Position numbers and translations under genes: made by a program
Shown: positions 34,174 to 41,769 of the stretch, piece by piece
Numbering within the stretch: the first letter of the stretch is position 1
Layout: every line of letters begins with the position of its first letter
The notes under the pieces: generated by a model
What the model was told of the DNA's origin: nothing
Seen by the model: only the letters and a program-made list of their open reading frames with translations
Databases searched by the model: none
Assembly: GCA_023954815.1 (NCBI GenBank)
Contig: JAGSHB010000029.1
Coordinates: 1-43,115 of the forward strand
Origin: Myxococcales bacterium
Lineage (GTDB): Bacteria; Myxococcota_A; UBA9042
Direction: 5' to 3'
DNA: 43,115 nucleotides

Positions 34174-34274
34174 TTATATAGCTATCGAAGGCAGACCGGC
34201 GCGCGGCCGGCTCAGCGCTATCGCTGACTGCCACAGCACACGGGCCCGGTTGGGTCGATGCTCAGGAGTCTCCC

Positions 34275-35675
34275 ATGAAGAAGCACCTCTCTATCCTCCT
34301 GCTGAGCGCGCTCGGGCTCGCAGCTTGCGGCACGCCGACAACCGATGCGGCGCCGACGGATACGGGTTCGCAAGCCGATGGCACGAGCGCTGACGGCACG
34401 AGCGCTGACAGCACGGCGACTGATGGCAACACTAGCGACGGGACCTCCTCGGACGCCGTCTCCTCAGATGCTGCGGCTTCCGATGCGGTGGCCACGGACG
34501 CCGGGACGGCAGATGCGGGCGCTGGTGGGGACAATTGTCAGTTGGGTGGCAGCTCTTCCGGCGACAAAGCGCCCTGCCCGACCGATAGCTTTTGCAAGCT
34601 CTCCGCCACAAATTCCTGTGGCGGCGCAGGCAAGTGCACTCCCAAACCATCCATGTGTACCAAGGAGCTCGCCAAGGTGTGCGGTTGTGATGGCAAGGAC
34701 TACGACAATGCCTGCAAGGCCAGTGCAGCTGGCTCAAACATCGCCCACACTGGAGGCTGCGCGGGGGCGTGCACCGTGCCCAGTGCGGCTGCGAGTGGCG
34801 ACGCTAAGCAGGGCACCACGTGCGCAGACAAGCAGTACTGCGGGGGCGCCTGCGGCAAGCCCGGCGCGTGCAAAATGAAGCCCACCGCTTGCGCGAAGAT
34901 CTATGCGCCGGTCTGTGGCTGCGACGGCAAGACCTACGAGAACGAGTGCAGTGCCAACAGCGCCGGCGTCTCGATGGACTACACCGGCAAATGTAAACCC
35001 AAGGGCACCGAGTGCGCGGTCGGGACCGCTGCGGTTGGTTGCGCGAAAGGGCAGTTCTGTGCGCTGCCGTCTGACAGTTGTTCAGGCAAGGGTGTTTGTA
35101 CCGAAATCTCGACCAATACGCCGTGTGATGCCCAATACAAGCCCGTCTGTGGCTGCGATGGCAAGACCTACGGCAACGCTTGTTCGGCGAAGGTCGCCGG
35201 CATCAACGTGGCCGCTCAGGGTGAGTGTAAGGAGCCGAAAGGCTGCTGCACCACCGCCAAGGACTGTGGCGTCGGTGCGAGCTGCATCGGCCCGGCGGGC
35301 AAAGCGGTCTGCAAAGGCCTCGGCAATCCGACCACTGGCGCGTGCTGGGGCGACTCCCAGTGCCCGACCGGCAGCACCTGCGAGGGCGAACAGGTCTGCC
35401 CGTGCGGCGTGAGTTGCCTCGTTCCCGACAAGCAGGGCACCTGCAAGAAGACGTTGAAACCCAAAGGTTGTGACGCCTGCACGGCAAGCGAGTACTGCAA
35501 GTACGTCACACCTAATACGTGCAGCGGCGCCGGCACCTGCACCACCAAGCCTGGGTTATGTGCGGGCATCTACAAGCCGGTCTGCGGCTGTGATGGCAAG
35601 ACGTATAGCAATGCCTGTGGAGCCGCCGCGGCCGGTAGGAATGTGGCGAGTGAGGGCGGGTGCAAGGCACCGTAG
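34275..35675 (+). CDS. Lipoprotein with four Kazal-type modules
   Basis: A 466-residue protein with a lipoprotein signal (LAAC, C18) and a Thr/Ser/Asp/Ala linker with short repeats (25-85). Four Kazal-like domains lie at 128-162, 206-240, 284-318 and 429-463, each 'C..(I/Y)..VCGCDGK.Y.N.C...(A)G........C'. Each is preceded by a short Cys-rich segment (C...(F/Y)C...G.C). Units 1-3 repeat every 78 residues; an extra Cys-rich block (about 324-390) separates 3 and 4. Kazal domains inhibit serine proteases. A tethered array could shield the cell or act on other cells, which is inference. CAGGAG lies eight bases before the ATG. Confidence 0.9.
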   Translation: MKKHLSILLLSALGLAACGTPTTDAAPTDTGSQADGTSADGTSADSTATDGNTSDGTSSDAVSSDAAASDAVATDAGTADAGAGGDNCQLGGSSSGDKAPCPTDSFCKLSATNSCGGAGKCTPKPSMCTKELAKVCGCDGKDYDNACKASAAGSNIAHTGGCAGACTVPSAAASGDAKQGTTCADKQYCGGACGKPGACKMKPTACAKIYAPVCGCDGKTYENECSANSAGVSMDYTGKCKPKGTECAVGTAAVGCAKGQFCALPSDSCSGKGVCTEISTNTPCDAQYKPVCGCDGKTYGNACSAKVAGINVAAQGECKEPKGCCTTAKDCGVGASCIGPAGKAVCKGLGNPTTGACWGDSQCPTGSTCEGEQVCPCGVSCLVPDKQGTCKKTLKPKGCDACTASEYCKYVTPNTCSGAGTCTTKPGLCAGIYKPVCGCDGKTYSNACGAAAAGRNVASEGGCKAP

Positions 35676-35710
35676 CCTCCGGCACGAACGCGCGGTGACC
35701 CCTGCCATAA

Positions 35711-35724
35711 AAAGTTTGAACTTT
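35711..35724. promoter_or_regulatory. AT-rich palindrome upstream of a lipoprotein gene
   Basis: AAAGTT-TG-AACTTT is an almost contiguous palindrome that runs into TTGACA (35723-35728) in the 100-bp gap before the gene at 35777. TTGACA has TATGAT 22 bp downstream, too far for a normal promoter. It could be an operator or part of a promoter for the lipoprotein-cytochrome pair. Confidence 0.3.
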
Positions 35725-35776
35725 GACAACACATGCCGTTTGCGAACACCTATGATGGCCCAAACGGAGTGACTTC

Positions 35777-36328
35777 ATGGGCCCGCTCGCCACCACACCG
35801 ATGCTGACACGACACCTCGCGGCGCTGTTGTTGGTCGGTGCGTTGTGGGGGTTGCCGAGCTGCGGCACGGAGATCTTGTACGTCGACCCGCCCTTTTCCT
35901 ATGACGTTTCACACACCGGCTGCGGCGGCGAATTAGCCGTGTTCATGGGGATGTACGAGGAGCAGATCTACAATGACTTCACCGAGGTCGCCGAGCTTTC
36001 TATCGTCGACGGCTTACAAGGTGGCACGTGGTGCATGCCCGCCATACGTACCTGGGGCTTGAAAAACCCGGTGCGCCTCAAAGCGACCGTGACCACGTCA
36101 GAAGGTGAGCAGGTCGGGTTGACGGTGCTGCAGAACCTGCGTCTGATCTTGTCCCCCGACGGGGCGTGTGAGGTGCTGGCCCTGCCGATCCCGATCACCC
36201 ACCCATCTAATCCCACCGCAGAGATCGACGATCTCTTCGGCAAGGAGGCGCGGATCGAGGTGGAAATTCGCGATGCGGATGGCGTGGTGGGCAAGCATGC
36301 CGCCGACATCAAACTGGTTCAGGGATGA
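35777..36328 (+). CDS. Small putative lipoprotein
   Basis: A 183-residue protein with a lipoprotein signal (LPSC). The mature part has CGGELAVFMG and an Ig-like run of strands (NPVRLKATVTTSEGEQVGLTVLQNLRL, EARIEVEIRDADG). I do not recognise a family. GGAG eight bases before the ATG at 35777 supports the start; an inner ATG at 35801 is possible. It ends 12 bp before the multihaem lipoprotein and is likely co-transcribed with it, so it may be a partner subunit. Confidence 0.72.
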   Translation: MGPLATTPMLTRHLAALLLVGALWGLPSCGTEILYVDPPFSYDVSHTGCGGELAVFMGMYEEQIYNDFTEVAELSIVDGLQGGTWCMPAIRTWGLKNPVRLKATVTTSEGEQVGLTVLQNLRLILSPDGACEVLALPIPITHPSNPTAEIDDLFGKEARIEVEIRDADGVVGKHAADIKLVQG

Positions 36329-36340
36329 GGAGGCGGTGAC

Positions 36341-38365
36341 GTGACTTGTCCGCGCGGTGGCGCCAAAACCCTTGAAAATCAGCATTTTCGCGCTGTTCGG
36401 TCGAGATTTGCGTCGCGGCGACTCGTCGGTTTGGTGGCCCTGATCGCGCTGTCTGTCCTGCTAACGCTGGGTTGTACCCGTGTCGAAGAGCGGGTGTTGG
36501 AGCGCCCGTCCTGTGAGGTGTGCCATAGCCCGCTCAACAAGAAGGGCCATCCGGTCGGCATCGAACAGGCGCACCCATGGAAGGAGCTGGCCTGCGTCGC
36601 CTGTCACGGCGGTAATCCGGACTCTCTGATCAAGGAAGAAGCCCACGTTCCACCGAGCAAGGCGCCGTTCATCGAGAAGACCTACCTGAAGAACCTAAAA
36701 TCCGCTGAGCTCGACAAGGTCGATCCGGCCTACCTGCAGTTCATCAATCCCGGCGACTTGCGCGTGGCGGCCAAGAGCTGCGGCGGCGAGGGCTGTCATG
36801 CCGAGACGGTGGACAAGGTCAAGCGCTCGATGATGGCGCACACCTCCGGCGAGGTGACGGTCGCGCGCTATCGGGCCGGTGCCCAGAAGACGCCATATGG
36901 CTATCTCGGTGCCATGCCGCTGGTCGATCCCGATCCAGATCTAGGCCTGCCGACCACGGTGACCTCCATCGGTCGGTTTGATCCCAAGCCGCTGACGAAA
37001 GACGCCACATTTGGCGACTACCAAGACCACTACATGATCAAGAGTTGCTTTCGCTGCCACATCAACGATTTTGGCGAGAACAAATTCCAGGCGGATTACC
37101 GGTCGAGCGGCTGCACGGCCTGCCACATGGTCTACGGCGACGAGGGTCTGTCGGAGTCCAAAGATCCGACCATCAACAAGGACGCGCCGCCCCACCCGCT
37201 CAAGCACAAGCTGACCAGCGCCATCCCGACCAATCAGTGCATGCATTGCCACTACCGCGGTGCGCGTATCGGCATTAGCTACCTCGGCTTCAGAGAGAGT
37301 GGCGGTAACGGCTTTAACCCCAAGAATCCGGGCGTTTTGGGCAAAGCGATCCACGGCCACGACGCCACGTACTATGTGCAAGACGAGGACACGACCAACA
37401 ACTGGGACGAGACGCCGCCGGACATTCACGCCGAAAAGGGCATGCACTGCATCGACTGTCACACGAAACACGACGTGCACGGCGATGGTCACCTCTACAG
37501 CGACACCCTCAACCAGATCGAGGTGCGGTGTGAGGATTGCCATGGCGACCACAAGACTGAGACCAGCCTGCTGACCTCGCAAAACCGCAAGTTCGACCAC
37601 ATGTGGAAGGACAAGGACGGCAAGGTGTGGCTCAAAGGCAAGATCGACGGGAAGGTTCACCCCGTCACTCAGGTCAAGCGGCTCATCGACAAGAACAGTC
37701 CGGAGTACAGCGAAGGTGCGGACAAGGCGATGGGATTCGACAAGAACGGCTTTTCCCACCTCGACAAGCTCGAGTGCTACACCTGCCACTCGGACTGGAT
37801 GCAGAGCTGCTACGGTTGCCACGTTACCCTGGATCTGAGCCGCGACGCCCCGGCGCTGACCACAGGCCAGATCACCCCAGGCAAGCCCAGCGGTAAGCGC
37901 AAATGGGTCGCGATCAACGACCTGACGTTGATGTGGGGCGTGCGCGGCAAGATCACGCCGTCCATGCCGTCAGAGCGCTTTTTCCTCACGGTCATCGACA
38001 AAGACGGCAAGACCAAGCTCATGGACAATCAGCCGCGCATGGGCGCCGGTGGGATTCCTGGCAAGAGCGGTATGGGGGCGAGGGCGGTCAACCCACACAC
38101 CACCCGCAGCTTTGGGCGCTTTTCTATCTGCAAGAAATGTCACTTGAAAAAGGACGGCAGTAACAAGAAAGAGGTCGAGGCGACCTGGGGGTTTGGCAGC
38201 GATAAGTACTTGTTCAAAGACGGCAACGGCAAGACGTGGCGCCAAGATCAGCTCATCACCTACGACTACAAGTCTCAGGTGACCACGGGCCACGACGATC
38301 CGGAGCCGTCCCGGCCGCTCGACAAGAAGACCATCGAGAAGCTGAAAACGATCCTTGTCCCCTGA
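36341..38365 (+). CDS. Eleven-haem c-type cytochrome lipoprotein
   Basis: A 674-residue protein starting at a GTG eight bases after AGGAGG. A long N-terminal segment leads to a lipobox (LTLGC, C45). Ten CXXCH haem motifs begin at C58, C85, C236, C258, C300, C370, C397, C479, C490 and C596. One CX4CH (C147-H153) is a likely eleventh. Many other His residues could serve as distal ligands. It should be matured by the cytochrome c biogenesis system and sit on the periplasmic or outer face of the outer membrane, passing electrons. The electron donor and acceptor are not evident. No quinol dehydrogenase or porin partner is adjacent. The small lipoprotein upstream is the only operon partner. Confidence 0.93.
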   Translation: MTCPRGGAKTLENQHFRAVRSRFASRRLVGLVALIALSVLLTLGCTRVEERVLERPSCEVCHSPLNKKGHPVGIEQAHPWKELACVACHGGNPDSLIKEEAHVPPSKAPFIEKTYLKNLKSAELDKVDPAYLQFINPGDLRVAAKSCGGEGCHAETVDKVKRSMMAHTSGEVTVARYRAGAQKTPYGYLGAMPLVDPDPDLGLPTTVTSIGRFDPKPLTKDATFGDYQDHYMIKSCFRCHINDFGENKFQADYRSSGCTACHMVYGDEGLSESKDPTINKDAPPHPLKHKLTSAIPTNQCMHCHYRGARIGISYLGFRESGGNGFNPKNPGVLGKAIHGHDATYYVQDEDTTNNWDETPPDIHAEKGMHCIDCHTKHDVHGDGHLYSDTLNQIEVRCEDCHGDHKTETSLLTSQNRKFDHMWKDKDGKVWLKGKIDGKVHPVTQVKRLIDKNSPEYSEGADKAMGFDKNGFSHLDKLECYTCHSDWMQSCYGCHVTLDLSRDAPALTTGQITPGKPSGKRKWVAINDLTLMWGVRGKITPSMPSERFFLTVIDKDGKTKLMDNQPRMGAGGIPGKSGMGARAVNPHTTRSFGRFSICKKCHLKKDGSNKKEVEATWGFGSDKYLFKDGNGKTWRQDQLITYDYKSQVTTGHDDPEPSRPLDKKTIEKLKTILVP

Positions 38366-38401
38366 TTTATCAGTCGGTTTTCGGCGTTGCAGCTACATTT
38401 T

Positions 38402-40105
38402 CTACCGCACGCAGCGCAGCGCGAACCCCATGGCGCTGGCGAGGGCGCGGTCGGTCCTGGCGATGGGAGCCAACCAAGCCGGCGGATGGGTCTCGACCCG
38501 TTGCAAACAGGCACGCAGCCGCGCGGAGCGCTTGGACGTGGGCCCCTTTCGCAACTTTGGATCGCCTTGGACTGTCGACAGGGCGCCGGTGAAGTTCGAC
38601 TCCCGAAAACCGCCGCGTTTGACGCTCGCCAACGGCACGTCCGGCGTCACCCCGCGAGCCTGCACGCTGCCGCCATCCGGGCCGTGATACCGGGCGATGG
38701 TAATCAGCAGCGACCACTTGCCACGCTCGGCCTCAAACACCCCCTGGACCGTGCCCTTTCCGTAGGTCGGCGCACCGATGACGAGCGCGCGACCGTGGGC
38801 CTGCAGGGCGTCGGTAAGCAACTCACAACTTGAGCGGCAGGCGCTATCGACCAACACCACCAGCGGCACGCGCACATCTGACTTGGCGCGTTTGGCGGTG
38901 TGGATCTCGTCTGGCTCGCCGCGCATGCGCACCCGAACGATCTCGCCGGCGGCCAGGAACAGATCGGCGATCCCCACCGCCTCATTGACCCAACCACCGG
39001 TATTACCGCGTAGATCCAGCACATGAACCTGAGTTCGCCTCTTCGATGACTTGGCGAGCTGCCCGACGAGCGCGCGCATGTCGTTCGCCGCCCCCGAGGC
39101 AAAGACCGGCAGTCGCAGCACGCCGACTGCATCCTTCGGACCATGCCGCCGCCCGGTCACCGTCGATCGCCGCACCGCCGCACGGATCAGCGTGACCTGC
39201 CAGCGCTTGCTGCGCCGCCGGATCGTCAACCGTACTTTGGTCCCCGCTTTTCCAGCCAAAGCAGCGTCGATCTGCCCGCTTTTCTGGCCTTTGAGCGGCT
39301 TTCCCGCTAGCGCCAACAGCTGGTCGCCCGGCCGCAGGCCCGCTTTGTCTGCCGGCCCGCCCGTGTGCACGCGCACCAGCGTCGCCACGCCGCGCACAAT
39401 CGCGACCTCAACGCCGATACCGACGCGCCGCACACCGCCCGATTCGTCGTCGAGCTGCTCCAGGAGCTTGTTGGGGACGATGACCGCGTGGGGATCCATC
39501 CCTTTGAGCAGGTGATTGGTCGCCAGCCGCCAAGCGCGTTTTTGTTGGGTCACCGTCTCCGTTGCCGCGGCCGGCAAGCCTGTGACCTGGGGCAGCCGGC
39601 GGGTGACCTCAGCCATGACGCAATCGAGGCCCTTGCGACCGAATGGGATCCGCCCCAGAGCCTTGCGCTCCGCCGCGCGCAGTGTCCGCCGTGCCGCCCG
39701 CAGACGCCGAAGCGCCGCCGTCGAATCGGGTCGTTTGCGCTTGCCGCCCCCCAGCAACACAAGCCGCTTGTCCAAGCATTTGAGCCGTTCGATTTTGCCG
39801 TCGAGCAGCGTCCGCGTCGCGTGATCATCCAACAGCACCCGGGCGGTCAGGCGGACCCGGGGTCGCAGCACCCGGAGCGCACCATTGGCCGCTTTGATCC
39901 AAGCGACCTTCGGCATCTTGCCGGTCAGGTGCACCTCTTTGGCCAACGAGACGATCTCCTCGAAGCCCTGTTCGTCGTAGGCGAGATCAGCCCACGCAGC
40001 TTCGATGCTGACGGGCAATAGCGCCGCCGCCGGCCGTGTGACGAGCAGGACACAAGCCGCCAGGACGCCGGCCACAACCGTCGCTATGGCGTTCGAGTCG
40101 TGCAT
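38402..40105 (-). CDS. S41-family C-terminal processing protease with PDZ domain
   Basis: A 567-residue exported protein (hydrophobic signal at residues 7-28). Residues 50-200 are a basic helical region. A PDZ domain spans about 220-308 (GIGVEVAIVRG, GPADKAGLRPGDQLLALAGKPL). The tail protease domain has LDLRGNTGGWVNEAV (363-377) and the Ser-Lys dyad S425 and K450 (GAPTYGKGTVQ), spaced 25 residues apart as in E. coli Prc. Ser is in SACRSSCE rather than the common SASASE, with two Cys flanking the active site. Such proteases trim periplasmic proteins, including murein hydrolases. Its ATG overlaps the stop of the Lys-rich protein gene (TGATG). Confidence 0.9.
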   Translation of the reverse strand: MHDSNAIATVVAGVLAACVLLVTRPAAALLPVSIEAAWADLAYDEQGFEEIVSLAKEVHLTGKMPKVAWIKAANGALRVLRPRVRLTARVLLDDHATRTLLDGKIERLKCLDKRLVLLGGGKRKRPDSTAALRRLRAARRTLRAAERKALGRIPFGRKGLDCVMAEVTRRLPQVTGLPAAATETVTQQKRAWRLATNHLLKGMDPHAVIVPNKLLEQLDDESGGVRRVGIGVEVAIVRGVATLVRVHTGGPADKAGLRPGDQLLALAGKPLKGQKSGQIDAALAGKAGTKVRLTIRRRSKRWQVTLIRAAVRRSTVTGRRHGPKDAVGVLRLPVFASGAANDMRALVGQLAKSSKRRTQVHVLDLRGNTGGWVNEAVGIADLFLAAGEIVRVRMRGEPDEIHTAKRAKSDVRVPLVVLVDSACRSSCELLTDALQAHGRALVIGAPTYGKGTVQGVFEAERGKWSLLITIARYHGPDGGSVQARGVTPDVPLASVKRGGFRESNFTGALSTVQGDPKLRKGPTSKRSARLRACLQRVETHPPAWLAPIARTDRALASAMGFALRCVR

Positions 40106-40824
40106 CAGCGCGCGCCACCGGTCATCTGCTTGGCAAAGGTCTCGACCGCCGTCCGGTAGCCTTCCAGCGCCGCATCGAAGACCAGCGGATCACCCCCCTT
40201 CGCCCAGGTCGTGAGGGCTTTCGCAGTCGCTGAGCCACGCTGAGATAGCGCTGAAAGGGCGGAAAATGCGGCTGCAAGTTGGCCCAGGGCTTTGTGCTGA
40301 GACAGGGCCGTGAAGGTCGACTGGCTCCGCGCCAGGTTACGTGCCATGTCCTCCGCCATCGCGCTGACCTCGGCCTTGGGCATCGCGCCTTTGTGCAACG
40401 CTCGACCCAGCGCCGCGAGGGCGTAGTGGCTGTGGAGGGTCTGATTGAACGCGCTCTGCAGCACCCCCGTCAGGAGCAGCGAGGCGAGGTTCGACGGCTT
40501 CTTCGCTTTTTGGGCAGCGGTCAGTTGCGCCTGCAACCACGCCAGCGCGTGACGTACGTCGCCAGCCTTCTTGCCAGCCTTCTTGCCAGCCTTCTTGCCC
40601 GTATCCGCCCCTCGGCGCGCGGCCTTCCGTTTGCCCTTGTGAGCTGGTGGTCGGCGCTTGCTCGCCTTTGACACTTGTTTGTCGCCCGCTCGGGTCTTGC
40701 TTGAAGCCGCCTCTGCAGGCGCCGCAACCAGCATCAGCGCTGCGCACAAGGCGATGGCAGTGCTACAGCTGGCAATACTACAGGTGACAGCGCGGTGGGC
40801 AGTAGAAGTCTTTGGCTGCGGCAT
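40105..40824 (-). CDS. Exported Lys-rich helical protein
   Basis: A 239-residue protein with a signal peptide (cleavage near AEA-A) and a strongly basic linker (about 42-90) containing three KKAG repeats. The C-terminal Ala/Leu-rich helical domain is about 145 residues. No known family is evident. It is translationally coupled to the S41 protease and could be its adaptor (compare NlpI with Prc) or substrate; this is inference from linkage. The SD is weak (AAGGATC). It is divergent from miaE. Confidence 0.7.
   Translation of the reverse strand: MPQPKTSTAHRAVTCSIASCSTAIALCAALMLVAAPAEAASSKTRAGDKQVSKASKRRPPAHKGKRKAARRGADTGKKAGKKAGKKAGDVRHALAWLQAQLTAAQKAKKPSNLASLLLTGVLQSAFNQTLHSHYALAALGRALHKGAMPKAEVSAMAEDMARNLARSQSTFTALSQHKALGQLAAAFSALSALSQRGSATAKALTTWAKGGDPLVFDAALEGYRTAVETFAKQMTGGAR
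40564..40599. repeat. 12-bp tandem repeat, three units
   Basis: Three perfect tandem copies of AGCCTTCTTGCC lie within the Lys-rich protein gene. They encode KKAG x3 on the minus strand. Identical units suggest recent slippage, so the linker length may vary among strains. Confidence 0.9.
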
Positions 40825-40939
40825 GGGGGCTGATCCTTGCCCACAGGTGGGCAGACGGCTATGGGAGGACGCGGCCAGCATAGCGCGGCCGCGATCATTG
40901 GACGAGGCAGACGGCCCGTCGATTCATGGGGAGGGAGCG

Positions 40940-41515
40940 ATGCTCTGTCTGAAAAGCAAGACCGAAGACGCGTGGTTGGCCCGCGCGATCGCCGATACGC
41001 CAGCTTTGCTCATCGACCACGCCCACTGCGAGCGCAAGGCAGCGAGTCAGGCCTTGGCGCTGCTGTCGGCTTATCCCGGGCACCCCGAATTGATCGCCCC
41101 CGTGGTCACCATCGCCCACGAGGAATTGGAGCATTTTACCCTGATTTGCGGCATTTTAGCTGCGCGTGGGCTGGTGATTGAAGCCCAGGGACCGACCGGT
41201 TATCAGGCCGGTTTGTTTAAGAAAGTACGCAAGGAAGAGCCCGGCCGGCTCATCGACAAACTGCTCGTGGCGGCGCTGATCGAGGCGCGATCGTGCGAGC
41301 GCTTCAAGCTCCTCAGCCAGCATCACCCTGATCCCGAATTACGGCAGATTTTTGGCGACCTGTTGGCGAGCGAGGCGCGTCACCACGCCGACTTTGTGCG
41401 GCTCGCCGAGCTGCAGGCGGACCGCGGCGAGATTCACGACAGGCTGCGCCACCTCGCCGAAGTAGAAGTGCGTGCGATCGAGCGGGCCAAACCGCTGCCG
41501 CGCATTCATTCGTAG
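40940..41515 (+). CDS. miaE: tRNA-(ms2io6A37) hydroxylase MiaE
   Basis: A 191-residue diiron monooxygenase that hydroxylates the isopentenyl group of ms2i6A at tRNA position 37. Iron ligands are E31 (DHAHCERKA), E62-x-x-H65 (HEELEHF), E115 (IEARSCERF) and E145-x-x-H148 (SEARHH), the full MiaE set. The ATG at 40940 follows GGGAG; the frame extends upstream to 40658 but overlaps the divergent gene and lacks family similarity. MiaE needs MiaA and MiaB, which are not in the window. Confidence 0.94.
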   Translation: MLCLKSKTEDAWLARAIADTPALLIDHAHCERKAASQALALLSAYPGHPELIAPVVTIAHEELEHFTLICGILAARGLVIEAQGPTGYQAGLFKKVRKEEPGRLIDKLLVAALIEARSCERFKLLSQHHPDPELRQIFGDLLASEARHHADFVRLAELQADRGEIHDRLRHLAEVEVRAIERAKPLPRIHS

Positions 41516-41769
41516 AACAGAGAGTGCTTGGCGCTGAGGTGGGGGACCCGCCGCCCACCCCCGTCTTGCTGGGGGAATAGGGGATCACCCGGAGGGGGCG
41601 GCGTAGCGCCAGGTCGCATTCGCGCCGGCACACCTCATGGACGCGGCGGCCGATAAACTCTGACACCTGTATTATATTCATCGGTTGTGAACGCATCTGT
41701 GTGACATACAGCAAATTTGCGTGGCGCGGCATCGCAGTCGATGCTTGCGGCAGCAAACTGGGAGGCGGT

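Larger units (their letters stand above)
33879..34274. other. 396-bp regulatory intergenic region
   Basis: No gene is visible. The region contains an imperfect 40-bp inverted repeat (33941-33980), a 7-5-7 palindrome (34032-34050), a sigma-54 promoter (34158-34173) and an untranslated leader of about 90 nt. The AT-rich parts stand out from the surrounding GC-rich DNA. It may also include the terminator of the TonB receptor gene. Confidence 0.75.

Noticed and set aside
34345-34878. Second open frame inside the Kazal gene
   Set aside because: It is an Arg/Pro/Ala-rich +1 frame product without an SD. The Kazal frame has a signal peptide and domains.
36941-37822. 293-codon open frame on the minus strand
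   Set aside because: It is antisense to the multihaem cytochrome. The Val/His-rich composition is the complement of Lys/Asp/His codons.
40564-40599. CRISPR-like tandem repeats
   Set aside because: Perfect contiguous 12-bp units with no spacers, in frame within a coding gene (KKAG).
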